NCBI RefSeq assembly: GCF_017639205.1
Contig: NZ_CP071139.1
Coordinates: 8,493,501-8,557,500, forward strand
DNA: 64,000 nucleotides
Source: Streptomyces nojiriensis
GTDB lineage: Bacteria > Actinomycetota > Actinomycetes > Streptomycetales > Streptomycetaceae
Direction: 5' to 3'
Both the position numbers and the translations under genes were made by a program. This document shows, piece by piece, positions 40,302-48,621 of the stretch (positions within the stretch are counted from its first letter, which is position 1; each line of letters opens with the position of its first letter). The notes under the pieces were generated by a model. That model worked only from the letters and a program-made list of their open reading frames with translations. It was not told where the DNA came from and made no database searches.

Positions 40302-41918
40302 ATGTTCCGCTTCCTCCGCCCCCCGCGCAGCCTCGCCGGCCAGCTCTTCGCCATGCAGGTGCTGCTGGTCGCCGTGGTCGTCGCGGGCTGCGCCGTTTTC
40401 GCGTACGCCACGGCCCGGGGCCAGGCCGAGGAGGCCGCCCGGCGCCAGGCCGGGGCCGTGGCCCGCGCGGTGGCCGACTCGCCGTCCGTACGTGAGGCCG
40501 TACGGGGAGCGGCGCGCGGGATCGACCCGTCCGTCGAGCTCCAGCCCTACGCGCAGCAGGTCCGCGCGGACTCCGGGGTGGCCTTCGTGACGATCATGTC
40601 CCCCGAGGGGCGGCGCTGGACCCACCCCGACCCGCACCGGATCGGCGAGCCCTTCATGGGCAACACCGCCCCCGCGCTGCGCGGCGAGACCTTCAGCGAG
40701 ACGTACACCGGCACCCTCGGCCCCTCCATCCGCGTGGTCACCCCCCTCCGGGACGAGGGCCGGATCATCGGCCTGGTCAGCGCGGGGATCACCGTCCGCG
40801 CCATCAGCGACCGGCTCGCCGCGCAGCTCTCCGCCCTGGCCTGGGTCGCGGGCGGCGCGCTCGCCCTCGGCGGCGTGGGCACGTACGTCGTCAACGCGCG
40901 GCTGCGCCGTCACACTCATGGCATGAACGCGACGGAGCTCAGCCGGATGTACGACTACCACCAAGCGGCCCTGCACGGGGTCCGCGAGGGGCTGCTGATG
41001 CTCGACGGTCAGCGCCGGATCACCTTGATCAACGACGCCGGACGTGAACTGCTGGGTCTGCCCGGAAAGGTCACCGGCACCGGGGTGGCCGACCTCGGCC
41101 TGCCGGCCCCGCTCACCGGCGCCCTGCTCGCGGACCGGCCCCGGGTGGACGAGGTGCACCTGACCGCGGACCGGGTGCTGGTGGTCAACAGCTCGCCGGT
41201 CGCGGGCGGAGGCCGCAGGGGCACCGTGGTCACCTTGCGCGACCACACGGAACTGCAGGCGCTGACCGGTGAGCTGGACCACGAGCGGGGCTTCACCCAG
41301 GCGCTGCGCTCCCAGGCCCACGAGGCGGCCAACCGGCTGCACACGGTGGTCTCGCTCATCGAACTCGGCCGCGCGGACGAGGCGGTCGACTTCGCCACCG
41401 CCGAGCTGGAACTCGCCCAGGCCCTCACCGACGAGGTGGTCACCGCGGTCGGGGAGCCGGTACTGGTGGCGCTGCTGCTGGGCAAGGCCGCCCAGGCGCA
41501 CGAGCGGGGCGTCGAGCTGGTCGTCACGGCCGACAGCCGCAGCCTCGCCGAAGGGGGCGGACTGCCGCCGGCCCGGGACCTGGTCACTGTGCTCGGCAAC
41601 CTCATCGACAACGCGGTCGACGCGCTCACCGCCGTACCGGGGGGCCGGATCGCGGTGACGCTGCGGCCCGAGTCGGACGAGCTGCTGCTGCGGGTCGCGG
41701 ACAACGGACCCGGGCTGCCCGAGGGGGTGGACGTGTTCCGCCGGGGCTGGTCCGGCAAGGGCGAGGGCCGCGGCCTCGGTCTCGCGCTGGTCCGGCAGGT
41801 GGCGGAGCGCTGCGGCGGAGCGGTGACCGCCGCGCAGGGCCCGGGCGGTGGAGCGGAGTTCACGGTTCGCCTGCCGGTCGCGTCCGCACCCGCCGCGGGC
41901 CCGGGGGGCCCGCGATGA
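40302..41918 (+). CDS. Sensor histidine kinase, CitA/DcuS family
   Basis: A 538-residue membrane sensor. One transmembrane helix near residues 18-38, an extracytoplasmic PDC/PAS-like sensor ('FVTIMSPEGRRWTHPDPHRIG', 'GTLGPSIRVVTPLRDEGRIIG'), and a second helix around residue 190 are followed by a cytosolic PAS. The SpoOB-type phosphoacceptor region 'RSQAHEAANRLHTVVSLIEL' holds the His. The ATPase domain has N-box 'NLIDNAVDAL', 'VADNGPGLP' and 'GRGLGLALVRQVAE'. The family senses C4-dicarboxylates or citrate outside the cell. ATG 40302 lacks an SD and may be leaderless. ATGA overlap with the response regulator. Confidence 0.92.
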   Translation: MFRFLRPPRSLAGQLFAMQVLLVAVVVAGCAVFAYATARGQAEEAARRQAGAVARAVADSPSVREAVRGAARGIDPSVELQPYAQQVRADSGVAFVTIMSPEGRRWTHPDPHRIGEPFMGNTAPALRGETFSETYTGTLGPSIRVVTPLRDEGRIIGLVSAGITVRAISDRLAAQLSALAWVAGGALALGGVGTYVVNARLRRHTHGMNATELSRMYDYHQAALHGVREGLLMLDGQRRITLINDAGRELLGLPGKVTGTGVADLGLPAPLTGALLADRPRVDEVHLTADRVLVVNSSPVAGGGRRGTVVTLRDHTELQALTGELDHERGFTQALRSQAHEAANRLHTVVSLIELGRADEAVDFATAELELAQALTDEVVTAVGEPVLVALLLGKAAQAHERGVELVVTADSRSLAEGGGLPPARDLVTVLGNLIDNAVDALTAVPGGRIAVTLRPESDELLLRVADNGPGLPEGVDVFRRGWSGKGEGRGLGLALVRQVAERCGGAVTAAQGPGGGAEFTVRLPVASAPAAGPGGPR

Positions 41919-42616
41919 GCGCGGACGAGGTGCGCGTGCTCATCGTCGAGGACGATCCGGTGGCCGCCGACGCGCACGCGCTCTACATCGGCCGGGTGCC
42001 CGGCTTCACCGCCGTCGGCGCCGTCCACTCGCTCGCCGGGGCCACCCGGTTCCTGGAGCGGACCCGCGTCGACCTGCTGCTCCTGGACCTCGGCCTGCCC
42101 GACGGGCACGGTCTGCGCTTCGCGCGCGGGCTGCGCGCGGCCGGCCATCCCGTCGACGTGATCGTGGTGACCTCCGCGCGGGACCTGGCCGTCGTCCGTG
42201 AGAGCGTTTCCCTCGGCGTGGTCCAGTACGTACTGAAGCCGTTCGCGTTCCCCACCCTTCGCGAACGGCTCCTGCGCTACGCCGAGTTCCGTCAGGCGGC
42301 GGGCGAGGCGGCCGGCCAGGACGACGTCGACCGGGCGATGGCCGTCCTGCGCGCACCCCGCCCGGCCGAGCTCCCCAAGGGGCTGAGCGCGCCGACCCTG
42401 GACCGGGTCGCCGCCCTGCTGCGGTCGGCACCCGAGGGGCTGACCGCAGCAGGGGCGGCCGAGGCGGCCGGGATCTCCCGGATCACCGCCCGCCGCTACC
42501 TGGAGCACCTGGTGGACACCGGCCGCGCGGACCGCACCCCCCGGTACGGCCAGGTCGGCCGCCCCGAACTGCACTACCGCTGGCTGGCGGCGGCCGGTTC
42601 GGTGTCGAAGGTGTAG
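41915..42616 (+). CDS. Response regulator, CitB/DcuR family
   Basis: A 233-residue regulator. The receiver domain has the acidic pair D13-D14, phosphoacceptor D58 in 'LLLLDLGLPDGHG', Thr in 'VIVVTSARD' and Lys in 'YVLKPFAF'. The C-terminal DNA-binding part reads 'LTAAGAAEAAGISRITARRY' and 'PRYGQVGRPELHYRW', typical of the CitB/DcuR group. It should be phosphorylated by the coupled kinase and activate dctA. The end overlaps the convergent tyrosinase gene by 43 bp. Confidence 0.92.
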   Translation: MSADEVRVLIVEDDPVAADAHALYIGRVPGFTAVGAVHSLAGATRFLERTRVDLLLLDLGLPDGHGLRFARGLRAAGHPVDVIVVTSARDLAVVRESVSLGVVQYVLKPFAFPTLRERLLRYAEFRQAAGEAAGQDDVDRAMAVLRAPRPAELPKGLSAPTLDRVAALLRSAPEGLTAAGAAEAAGISRITARRYLEHLVDTGRADRTPRYGQVGRPELHYRWLAAAGSVSKV

Positions 42617-43419
42617 AACTTCCGGTGGTCCAGCATGTCCGCCGGGGTCACGTTGTTCCAGGGCCGCATGGTGTCGTTCAGGTCGACGACGTTCTGCGTG
42701 CCCGCGCCCGGCAGGTACGTGGACTGGGGGTGCTTGGCCTGCCAGTCGGCCCACAGCTTGTCGATGAAGGCGTGGTGCATCCAGAACACCGGGTCGTTGG
42801 GGGAGACGCCGGTGGACATCTGCCCGCCGACCCACACGTGCACCCGGTTGTGGAGGTTGGCGCCGCGCCAGCCCTCCAGGTGGTTGCGGAAGCCGTTGGA
42901 GGAGCTGTTCCAGGGCGCCATGTCGTAGACCGGCATGGCGAGGACGGAGTCCACCTCGGCCTTGGTCGGCAGCTGGGCGACGGCCGTGCCGAGATCACGG
43001 CGCAGGTAGGCGCGCCCGTCCACCCGGACGTTTATGTTCCACTTGCCCGTCGCGTACGCGAACGGACCGTCCATGACCTGCCCGTCGCGGGCCCGCCCGG
43101 TGCCGCCGAGGAAGTCGGCGGCGAAGAGGGAGGCGCGGGAGGTGCGGTCCACGGTCCAGTCCCAGTACGGGAGCGCCACGCTCGCGTCCACTTTCTGGAG
43201 CGCCTCCTCGAACTCCAGGAGGAAGCGCCGGTGCCAGGGCAGGAAGGAGGGGGAGCGGTGGCCGACGCGGTCGCCCGAGTCGGTGTCGCTCATGATGAAG
43301 CCGTTGTGGGTGGTGACGAAGCGGTCGTAGCTGCCGTTGCGCTTGAGCTCCAGCAGTGCCGAGGTGAAGGCGCGCTTCTCCTCGGGGGTCAGCGTGGCCT
43401 GGTTCTTGCGGACGGTCAT
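42574..43419 (-). CDS. melC2: Tyrosinase (MelC2), copy 2
   Basis: A 281-residue tyrosinase starting with the classical Streptomyces sequence 'MTVRKNQATLTPEEKRAF'. CuA His are in 'GHRSPSFLPWHRRFLLEFEE'. CuB His are in 'HNRVHVWVGGQM' and 'NDPVFWMHHAFIDKLWADW'. Note 'GGQM' here versus 'GGHM' in copy 1. This is the more canonical of the two copies and probably the main melanin enzyme. The start overlaps the melC1 stop by ATGA. The 3' end reaches 43 bp into the convergent response-regulator gene. Confidence 0.93.
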   Translation of the reverse strand: MTVRKNQATLTPEEKRAFTSALLELKRNGSYDRFVTTHNGFIMSDTDSGDRVGHRSPSFLPWHRRFLLEFEEALQKVDASVALPYWDWTVDRTSRASLFAADFLGGTGRARDGQVMDGPFAYATGKWNINVRVDGRAYLRRDLGTAVAQLPTKAEVDSVLAMPVYDMAPWNSSSNGFRNHLEGWRGANLHNRVHVWVGGQMSTGVSPNDPVFWMHHAFIDKLWADWQAKHPQSTYLPGAGTQNVVDLNDTMRPWNNVTPADMLDHRKFYTFDTEPAAASQR

Positions 43420-43802
43420 GCCGCACCTCCGAAGGGAACGAGGGCGGCGCCCTGGAGATCGCGCACCGCGGCGCGCGCGAGCAGCTTCGGGTCGGCGAAG
43501 GTCTCGTAGTGGTTGATGACGCTGATCCAGGTGCCGTCGGCGTTGCGCATGATGTGCAGTTCCCTGCCGTCTATTCGGACGGTGGGCTGGCCGGGCGAGT
43601 GGTGGCCGCCGTGGTGGCCGCCTCCGCCGGCGGTGATCTGGATGCGACGGCCCTGGTAGACCTCGTCGACCGTGCCCGGGGTGGTGGGCTCGGTGGGAGT
43701 CGCGGCGGCGTTCGTGGCGCCCGCGGCAGCAGCGGTCAGGCCAAGGGCGGTGAGGGCACCGGCAGTTGCCCCCAAGGCCTGACGGCGAGTGATCTTCTTC
43801 AT
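43416..43802 (-). CDS. melC1: Tyrosinase copper chaperone (MelC1), copy 2
   Basis: A 128-residue MelC1. Tat signal 'ITRRQALGATAGALTALGL' lies at residues 4-22. The mature part has 'VDEVYQGRRIQI', a His/Gly insertion 'GGGGHHGGHHSPGQP', then the conserved 'VRIDGRELHIMRNADGTWIS' and 'INHYETFADPKLLARAAVRDL'. The insertion is a likely extra copper-binding site and is absent from copy 1. It transfers copper to the coupled tyrosinase and brings it to the Tat translocon. Confidence 0.92.
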   Translation of the reverse strand: MKKITRRQALGATAGALTALGLTAAAAGATNAAATPTEPTTPGTVDEVYQGRRIQITAGGGGHHGGHHSPGQPTVRIDGRELHIMRNADGTWISVINHYETFADPKLLARAAVRDLQGAALVPFGGAA

Positions 43803-43885
43803 GGCCGAAGAGGTATCAGGGCCCGGGAGGGGCTTGGCCTGTATCCGGACATCGACGGATAAGTTTCCGATAGAACAAGTTGGAT

Positions 43886-43930
43886 GATCTTCCCGTCCGG
43901 AGCGGCTCCGGGGGTCCGGACGGGAAGATC
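43886..43930 (-). terminator. 16-bp hairpin between the esterase and melC operons
   Basis: Perfect 16-bp arms (43886-43901 and 43915-43930) around a 13-nt loop, about 90 bp after the end of the erythromycin-esterase-like gene and 84 bp before the melC1 start on the same strand. It should insulate the melC promoter from read-through. Confidence 0.8.
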
Positions 43931-44022
43931 TGCGGGACAAACTCTACTTGACAGTAATTTCTTCAGGGTGAGGGGGGCGCTATGTGCGGGATCACACTGC
44001 AGAGTCGGCTGGAAGCAGAGCG

Positions 44023-45276
44023 TCAGACTCGGCCCGACGGTGTGCCGGGTGACTCCGGGGCGGCTGTGGCGGGGACCTCCGGAAGATCCCTGATGAACAC
44101 GACCCCGTCGATCGTGGCCAAGTGGGCCGGGTCGAGCGGGGCGTAGCCGAACCAGGGGGAGACCCGGGGCGCCGGTGCCGGTGCGTCGCCCAGGGAGGCG
44201 GCCAGCCGACGGGCGTCGACGACGCAGCGGTCGTCCGGGAGCGCGTACAGGAGGCCTTCGAGGGTGTCCGGCGGCGGTGCGTCCACCCCCCGGTGCCGGA
44301 TCGTGCCGAGGGCCGTGGCCAGGAAGGCGTACTCCGTGCCGAGCCGGGCGCTCACCAGCGCGCCGGCGCTCCACCACTCCAGAGGCCTGCCGCCCATCCG
44401 CATCGCGCTCTTCTCCCGCTGGAGATGGGCGTTGTGGGCGTGGACGAGGACCGGGCCCCGGGCGGCGAGGGCGAGGAGGTTGTCGGCCATCATCCGGCCC
44501 CGCTCGCCCACCAGCCGGGTCATGCGGGCCGCCGAGGTGTCGGCCATCCTGCGGTGGTAGCGCAGCAGGCCGGTGGCGGTGCGTCCGTAGAGGCGGGCCC
44601 GGTCCAGGTCCTCCCGGGAGGTCGCCGCGATCAGGTGCGGCGTCTGCTCCTCCAGCAGCGCCACCAGGTCGTCGGCGAGCAGCCGCAGCTCCCGGGCCTC
44701 GGCGGACCGCCCCGTGGACCGGGCCGGGTCCGTCATCGCGGCGGGCTCGGTCCACCGGTCGTCGGCGCCGAGCAGGCGGTCGAGCGTGTGCGCGGTGCAG
44801 GGGAGCAGCTCGGCGTCGACGTGGCGGGCGAGGTGGTCGTGGAGCGCGGTGAGGGCCTGCCGTGGGCTCGCGGCACCCGCCATCTCCAACGGGCCGTCGA
44901 TCCCGGCGAAGCGGAGCCGCTCGGGCGCGGGCCGGCCCTCGTTGAACGCCCGCATCCAGCGCACGAGTTCGCGATTGGCGGCCGATGCGCCGAACCCGTG
45001 GCTGAAGCCGCGCTCCATGACCTCGTCGAGGCTGCCGGCGCCCGAGGTGACGTACGCGTCGACCAGCAGGCCCGCCAGGCAGTCGCTCTCGATCGCGATC
45101 GTCCGGTAGTCCCCGTGCGCGACGAGCTGGCGGAAGAGCTCGTTGCGGACTTCGAGCAGGGTGTCCTCGCCGTGGGTGGGCTCGCCGAGGGCGAGCAGCC
45201 GCGGTCGGGCCGCGAACGGTTCCATCACGGCGGCGGCGTCGACGGCGCGGGCGATGTCCTTGATGTCGATTGGCAT
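44023..45276 (-). CDS. Erythromycin esterase family protein
   Basis: A 417-residue enzyme of the Ere/succinoglycan-biosynthesis hydrolase family. The diagnostic 'LALGEPTHGE' is at residues 29-38 and supplies the first catalytic Glu and His. 'IAIESDCLAG' and 'VLVHAHNAHLQREKSAMRMG' follow. In EreA/EreB these residues activate water to open macrolide lactones. Many chromosomal members do not act on erythromycin, so resistance is not implied. The ATG is preceded by TAGCGT at 7 nt and no SD, suggesting a leaderless transcript. Divergent from a double MerR regulator that may control it. Confidence 0.87.
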   Translation of the reverse strand: MPIDIKDIARAVDAAAVMEPFAARPRLLALGEPTHGEDTLLEVRNELFRQLVAHGDYRTIAIESDCLAGLLVDAYVTSGAGSLDEVMERGFSHGFGASAANRELVRWMRAFNEGRPAPERLRFAGIDGPLEMAGAASPRQALTALHDHLARHVDAELLPCTAHTLDRLLGADDRWTEPAAMTDPARSTGRSAEARELRLLADDLVALLEEQTPHLIAATSREDLDRARLYGRTATGLLRYHRRMADTSAARMTRLVGERGRMMADNLLALAARGPVLVHAHNAHLQREKSAMRMGGRPLEWWSAGALVSARLGTEYAFLATALGTIRHRGVDAPPPDTLEGLLYALPDDRCVVDARRLAASLGDAPAPAPRVSPWFGYAPLDPAHLATIDGVVFIRDLPEVPATAAPESPGTPSGRV

Positions 45277-45334
45277 GCCTTCAACGCTATCGTTGAACCT
45301 TCGGTGGAAACTTTTCCGCTCTATCCTGGGTTTC
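45277..45334. promoter_or_regulatory. Divergent control region with two dyads and two leaderless -10 boxes
   Basis: The 18-bp dyad TTCAACG-N4-CGTTGAA (45280-45297) covers the minus-strand -10 TAGCGT (45289-45284; 7 nt from the esterase ATG). A second dyad GGAAA-N2-TTTCC spans 45306-45317. The plus-strand -10 TATCCT (45322-45327) is 7 nt from the regulator GTG. The MerR-type product is the obvious candidate to bind here. Confidence 0.6.
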
Positions 45335-46063
45335 GTGAGCCAAAACCTTCAAAGCGGCCGACGGCTTCGGCCGGTCGACCTGGCGCGCGGGCACGGCCTG
45401 TCCACGCAGGCGATCAGGAACTACGAGGAGGCCGGCATCCTCCCGGCCGCGGACCGGACCCCCCAGGGCTACCGCACCTACACCCCGCTGCACGCACGCG
45501 CGCTGGCCGCGTTCCTCGCCCTCGTACCGGGCCACGGCCACCCGACGGCGGCATCGATCATGCGAGCCGTGAACGAGGAAGCGGCCGAGGAGGCCTTCCG
45601 TCTCATCGACGGGACCCACGCCGAACTCCTCGCCGACCGGCGGACCCTCGATGCCGTGGAGAACGCCCTGCGCGCCCTGGCGCCCACCGGTGCGGCCGCC
45701 GAGCCGGGCGCCACGTCCGGCGCCACGTTCATCGGGACGCTCGCCCGCGAACTCGGTGTCCGGCCCGCGACCCTGCGCGCATGGGAACGCGCCGGGCTCG
45801 TCCGCCCGCGCCGCGACCCGCTGACCGGGTACCGCGTGTACGACGACGCCGACGTCCGGGACGCCCGCCTGGCCCACCAACTCCGCCGCGGGGGACATCT
45901 GCTGGAACAGATCGCCCCCCTGCTCGCACAGGTCCGCACGGCGGGCGGCCTGGCACCCCTGGAGTCCGCCCTGACCGCCTGGCGCGCCCGCCTCTCCGCC
46001 CGCGGCCGCGCCCTGCTGGCGGGCGCGGCCGAACTGGACGCGTACCTCCAGGCCCGCGGCTGA
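45335..46063 (+). CDS. MerR-family regulator with two HTH domains (TioE-like)
   Basis: A 242-residue regulator with two MerR-type winged helices. The first is 'RLRPVDLARGHGLSTQAIRN' continuing 'YEEAGILPAADR'. The second, near residue 130, is 'TFIGTLARELGVRPATLRAW' continuing 'ERAGLVRPRRD'. Both helices keep the wing Arg/Tyr residues ('GYRTYTP', 'GYRVYDD'). This doubled layout is seen in TioE-type regulators. No metal-binding Cys set is present, so it is not a classical metal sensor. GTG 45335 follows TATCCT by 7 nt. Divergent from the Ere-like gene. Confidence 0.88.
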   Translation: MSQNLQSGRRLRPVDLARGHGLSTQAIRNYEEAGILPAADRTPQGYRTYTPLHARALAAFLALVPGHGHPTAASIMRAVNEEAAEEAFRLIDGTHAELLADRRTLDAVENALRALAPTGAAAEPGATSGATFIGTLARELGVRPATLRAWERAGLVRPRRDPLTGYRVYDDADVRDARLAHQLRRGGHLLEQIAPLLAQVRTAGGLAPLESALTAWRARLSARGRALLAGAAELDAYLQARG

Positions 46064-46184
46064 CCGCCGGCCGCGAGCCGGCACGCACCGGTCGCAGCCG
46101 ATCACCTGCGCCGCTTTCCGGTTGTCCCACCGCGGTGTCGGCCCGCGCCCGTCCGTCCTACCCGGTAATAGTAGTTTTTGCACA

Positions 46185-46196
46185 TATAGTCCCGAT
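46185..46196 (+). promoter_or_regulatory. Leaderless promoter of the glutamate decarboxylase gene
   Basis: TATAGT (46185-46190) sits 6 nt before the ATG, inside an AT-rich patch (TAATAGTAGTTTTTG) that is exceptional in this window. There is no SD. Confidence 0.6.
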
Positions 46197-47588
46197 ATGG
46201 CTCTCCACGAGACGAAGGACGTACGTGCCCAGGACGCCGACACGGACGTGTTCACGTCCACGCTGAGCGGCCAGATCCTCCCCAAGTACAAAATTCCCGA
46301 GGACCACTCACCCACCGAGGTGGTCTACGAACTCCTCCGCAACGAGCTGCTCCTGGACGGCAACGCGGCCCAGAACCTGGCCACCTTCTGCACCACCTGG
46401 TCGGACGAGGGCGTGCACCGCCTGATGAACGTCTGCCTCGACAAGAACATGATCGACAAGGACGAGTACCCGCAGACCGCGGAGATCGAGTCCCGGTGCG
46501 TCAACATCCTGGCCGACCTGTGGAACGCCCCCGCCGGCACCACCGCGGCCGGCTGCTCCACCACCGGCTCCAGCGAGGCCGCCATGCTCGGCGGCCTCGC
46601 CCTCAAATGGCGGTGGCGCGCGCGCCGCCGCGCCGAGGGCCTGCCCACCGACCGCCCCAACCTGGTGTGCGGACCGGTCCAGATCTGCTGGGAGAAGTTC
46701 GCCCGCTACTTCGACGTCGAACTGCGCCAGGTCCCCATCGAGGCGGGCGCCACCGGTCTGCAGGCCCATCAGCTCGCCCAGTACGTCGACGAGAACACCA
46801 TCGGCGTCGTCGCCATCCTCGGCGTCACGTACACGTGCGACTACGAGCCCGTCGCCGAGATCGCCGCCGAACTCGACCGGATCCAGGCCGAGCACGGCTG
46901 GGACGTCCCCATCCACGTGGACGGCGCGAGCGGCGGGTTCGTGGCGCCCTTCCTCCACCCCGACGTGGTCTGGGACTTCCGGCTGGAGCGCGTCGCCTCC
47001 GTCAACACCTCCGGCCACAAGTACGGGCTCGCGCCGCTGGGAGTCGGCTGGATCGTCTGGCGCACCGCCGACCTCCTCCCCGCCGACCTCGTCTTCAACG
47101 TCGACTACCTCGGCGGCGACATGCCGACCTTCGCCCTCAACTTCTCCCGCCCGGGCGGCGAGATCATCGCGCAGTACTACCTGTTCCTGCGCCTGGGCCG
47201 GGCCGGCTACCGGCGGGTCCAGGAGGCGTGCGCCGAAACCGCCCAGTACCTGGCCCGGCAGATCGCCGACATGGGCCCCTTCACCCTCCTGTACGACGGC
47301 CAGGGCGCCCTGCCCGCCGTCTCCTACAAACTCACCGACCCGGACGCCACCCCGTTCAACCTCTACGACCTCTCCGACCGGCTGCGCATGCGCGGCTGGC
47401 AGGTGCCCTCGTACCCGCTGCCCGCCGACCGCGACGACACGGTCATCCAACGCGTCCTCGTCCGGCACGGCGTGACCCGCGATCAGATGGCCCTGCTCGC
47501 CACCGACCTGCGCGCGGCCGTGGAACACCTGACGGCCACGCCCCCGCCCGCACCGGCCGCCGCGCCGCGCTCCGGCTTCCACCACTGA
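46197..47588 (+). CDS. gadB: Glutamate decarboxylase
   Basis: A 463-residue PLP enzyme that converts glutamate to GABA and CO2, consuming a proton. Key segments: 'GCSTTGSSEAAMLGGLALKW' (PLP phosphate site), 'HVDGASGGFVAPF' (Asp that holds the pyridine N), and 'NTSGHKYGLAPLGVGW' with the Schiff-base Lys. 'FNVDYLGGDMPTFALNFSRP' is typical of GadA/B. No GABA antiporter is adjacent, so it is more likely metabolic (GABA shunt) than a full acid-resistance system. The promoter appears leaderless. Confidence 0.93.
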   Translation: MALHETKDVRAQDADTDVFTSTLSGQILPKYKIPEDHSPTEVVYELLRNELLLDGNAAQNLATFCTTWSDEGVHRLMNVCLDKNMIDKDEYPQTAEIESRCVNILADLWNAPAGTTAAGCSTTGSSEAAMLGGLALKWRWRARRRAEGLPTDRPNLVCGPVQICWEKFARYFDVELRQVPIEAGATGLQAHQLAQYVDENTIGVVAILGVTYTCDYEPVAEIAAELDRIQAEHGWDVPIHVDGASGGFVAPFLHPDVVWDFRLERVASVNTSGHKYGLAPLGVGWIVWRTADLLPADLVFNVDYLGGDMPTFALNFSRPGGEIIAQYYLFLRLGRAGYRRVQEACAETAQYLARQIADMGPFTLLYDGQGALPAVSYKLTDPDATPFNLYDLSDRLRMRGWQVPSYPLPADRDDTVIQRVLVRHGVTRDQMALLATDLRAAVEHLTATPPPAPAAAPRSGFHH

Positions 47589-47661
47589 CCCGCGGCCGGG
47601 GTGTGACCCGCGTCGCACCCCGCAGGCGTCACGTTCACCGGGGGCACCTTGTCCCAGAGGT

Positions 47662-48588
47662 ATGAACGACACCCAGAAGGTACTGCTGGCCGGGGCGAGC
47701 GGAGTCCTGGGACGCCACATCACCGAGGCGCTCACCCGGGCCGGCCACACCGTGATCGGCCTCGGCCGCGGACCCGGGGCCGAGGTACGGGCCGACCTGA
47801 TGGACCGTGACGGGCTGCTGCGCGCCGTCGACGGCATCGAGGCCGACACGGTGGTGCACGCGGCCACCGCCCTGCGCGCCGCGCCGATGCGGCACAAGGA
47901 CATGTTCGCCACCGACGACCTGCGGGCGATTGGCACCAGGAACCTCATGGAGGCCGCCCGCGCGCTCGGCGCCCGCCGCGTCATCGCCGAGTCGATGGTC
48001 TTCGGTTACGGCTACCGCGACTTCGGCGACCACGTGATCACCGAGGACACCGACCCGTTCGCCCCGACCGGCGACCGCGCGGTGGAACGCCACCTCGAAG
48101 GCATGCGGGTCAAGGAGGAGCTGATGCTGGGCTCCGCCGGGATCGAGGGCATCGCGCTGCGCTTCGGACTCTTCTACGGCGCCGGAGGCACCGAGCCGCT
48201 CGTGGAGATGCTGCGCCGGCGCAAGGTGCCGGCGGTCGCCGACCACGGACGCGTACTGCCCTGGGTCGACCTGGCGGACGCCGGCCGCGCGGTGGCCCTC
48301 GCCGTCGAGGGCGGCCGCCCGGGGCAGGCGTACAACATCGTCGACGACACCCCGACGGGATTCGGCGCGCACATCCGCGAGGTCGCCGAGGCGTACGGCA
48401 CCCCGAAGCCGATGGGCGCGCCCACCTGGCTGATGCGCCCCTTCCCCTACGCCCACCGGATGGTCACGACCAGCATGCGCGTCTCCAACGCCCGGGCCAG
48501 GGCCGAGCTCGGCTGGGCGCCGGGCCACGCGGACTGCGCCGAAGGGCTGCGCGCCCTCGCCGGGAGCCGACCCGTGGACCTCCCTTGA
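47662..48588 (+). CDS. NAD-dependent epimerase/dehydratase family protein
   Basis: A 308-residue extended SDR. Rossmann motif 'LLAGASGVLGRHITEALTRAGH' at residues 8-29, and the 'VVHAATALR' strand follow. 'YGYRDFG' replaces the usual YxxxK context and 'ALRFGLFYGAGG' lies later. The enzyme is not linked to sugar-nucleotide genes. It stands 33 bp before an ECF41 sigma factor. ECF41 groups typically carry one linked epimerase, carboxymuconolactone decarboxylase or oxidoreductase gene as their target, so this is its probable regulon member. A weak TGTGAC/CGTC pair upstream (47601, 47626) approximates an ECF41 promoter. Confidence 0.86.
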   Translation: MNDTQKVLLAGASGVLGRHITEALTRAGHTVIGLGRGPGAEVRADLMDRDGLLRAVDGIEADTVVHAATALRAAPMRHKDMFATDDLRAIGTRNLMEAARALGARRVIAESMVFGYGYRDFGDHVITEDTDPFAPTGDRAVERHLEGMRVKEELMLGSAGIEGIALRFGLFYGAGGTEPLVEMLRRRKVPAVADHGRVLPWVDLADAGRAVALAVEGGRPGQAYNIVDDTPTGFGAHIREVAEAYGTPKPMGAPTWLMRPFPYAHRMVTTSMRVSNARARAELGWAPGHADCAEGLRALAGSRPVDLP

Positions 48589-48621
48589 ACAGCCGGGTCC
48601 GCGGATGACACCGTGTTGATC

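Noticed and set aside
44023..45276. Calling the Ere-like protein a macrolide resistance determinant
   Set aside because: Only the family motif supports it. Chromosomal actinobacterial members are diverse and no macrolide cluster is nearby.
44122..46266. 714-codon plus-strand frame over the Ere-like gene
   Set aside because: Antisense shadow of a gene with intact catalytic motifs; the tail crosses the MerR gene out of frame.
46197..47588. Full glutamate-dependent acid-resistance system
   Set aside because: Only the decarboxylase is present; no GadC-type antiporter or glutaminase is adjacent.
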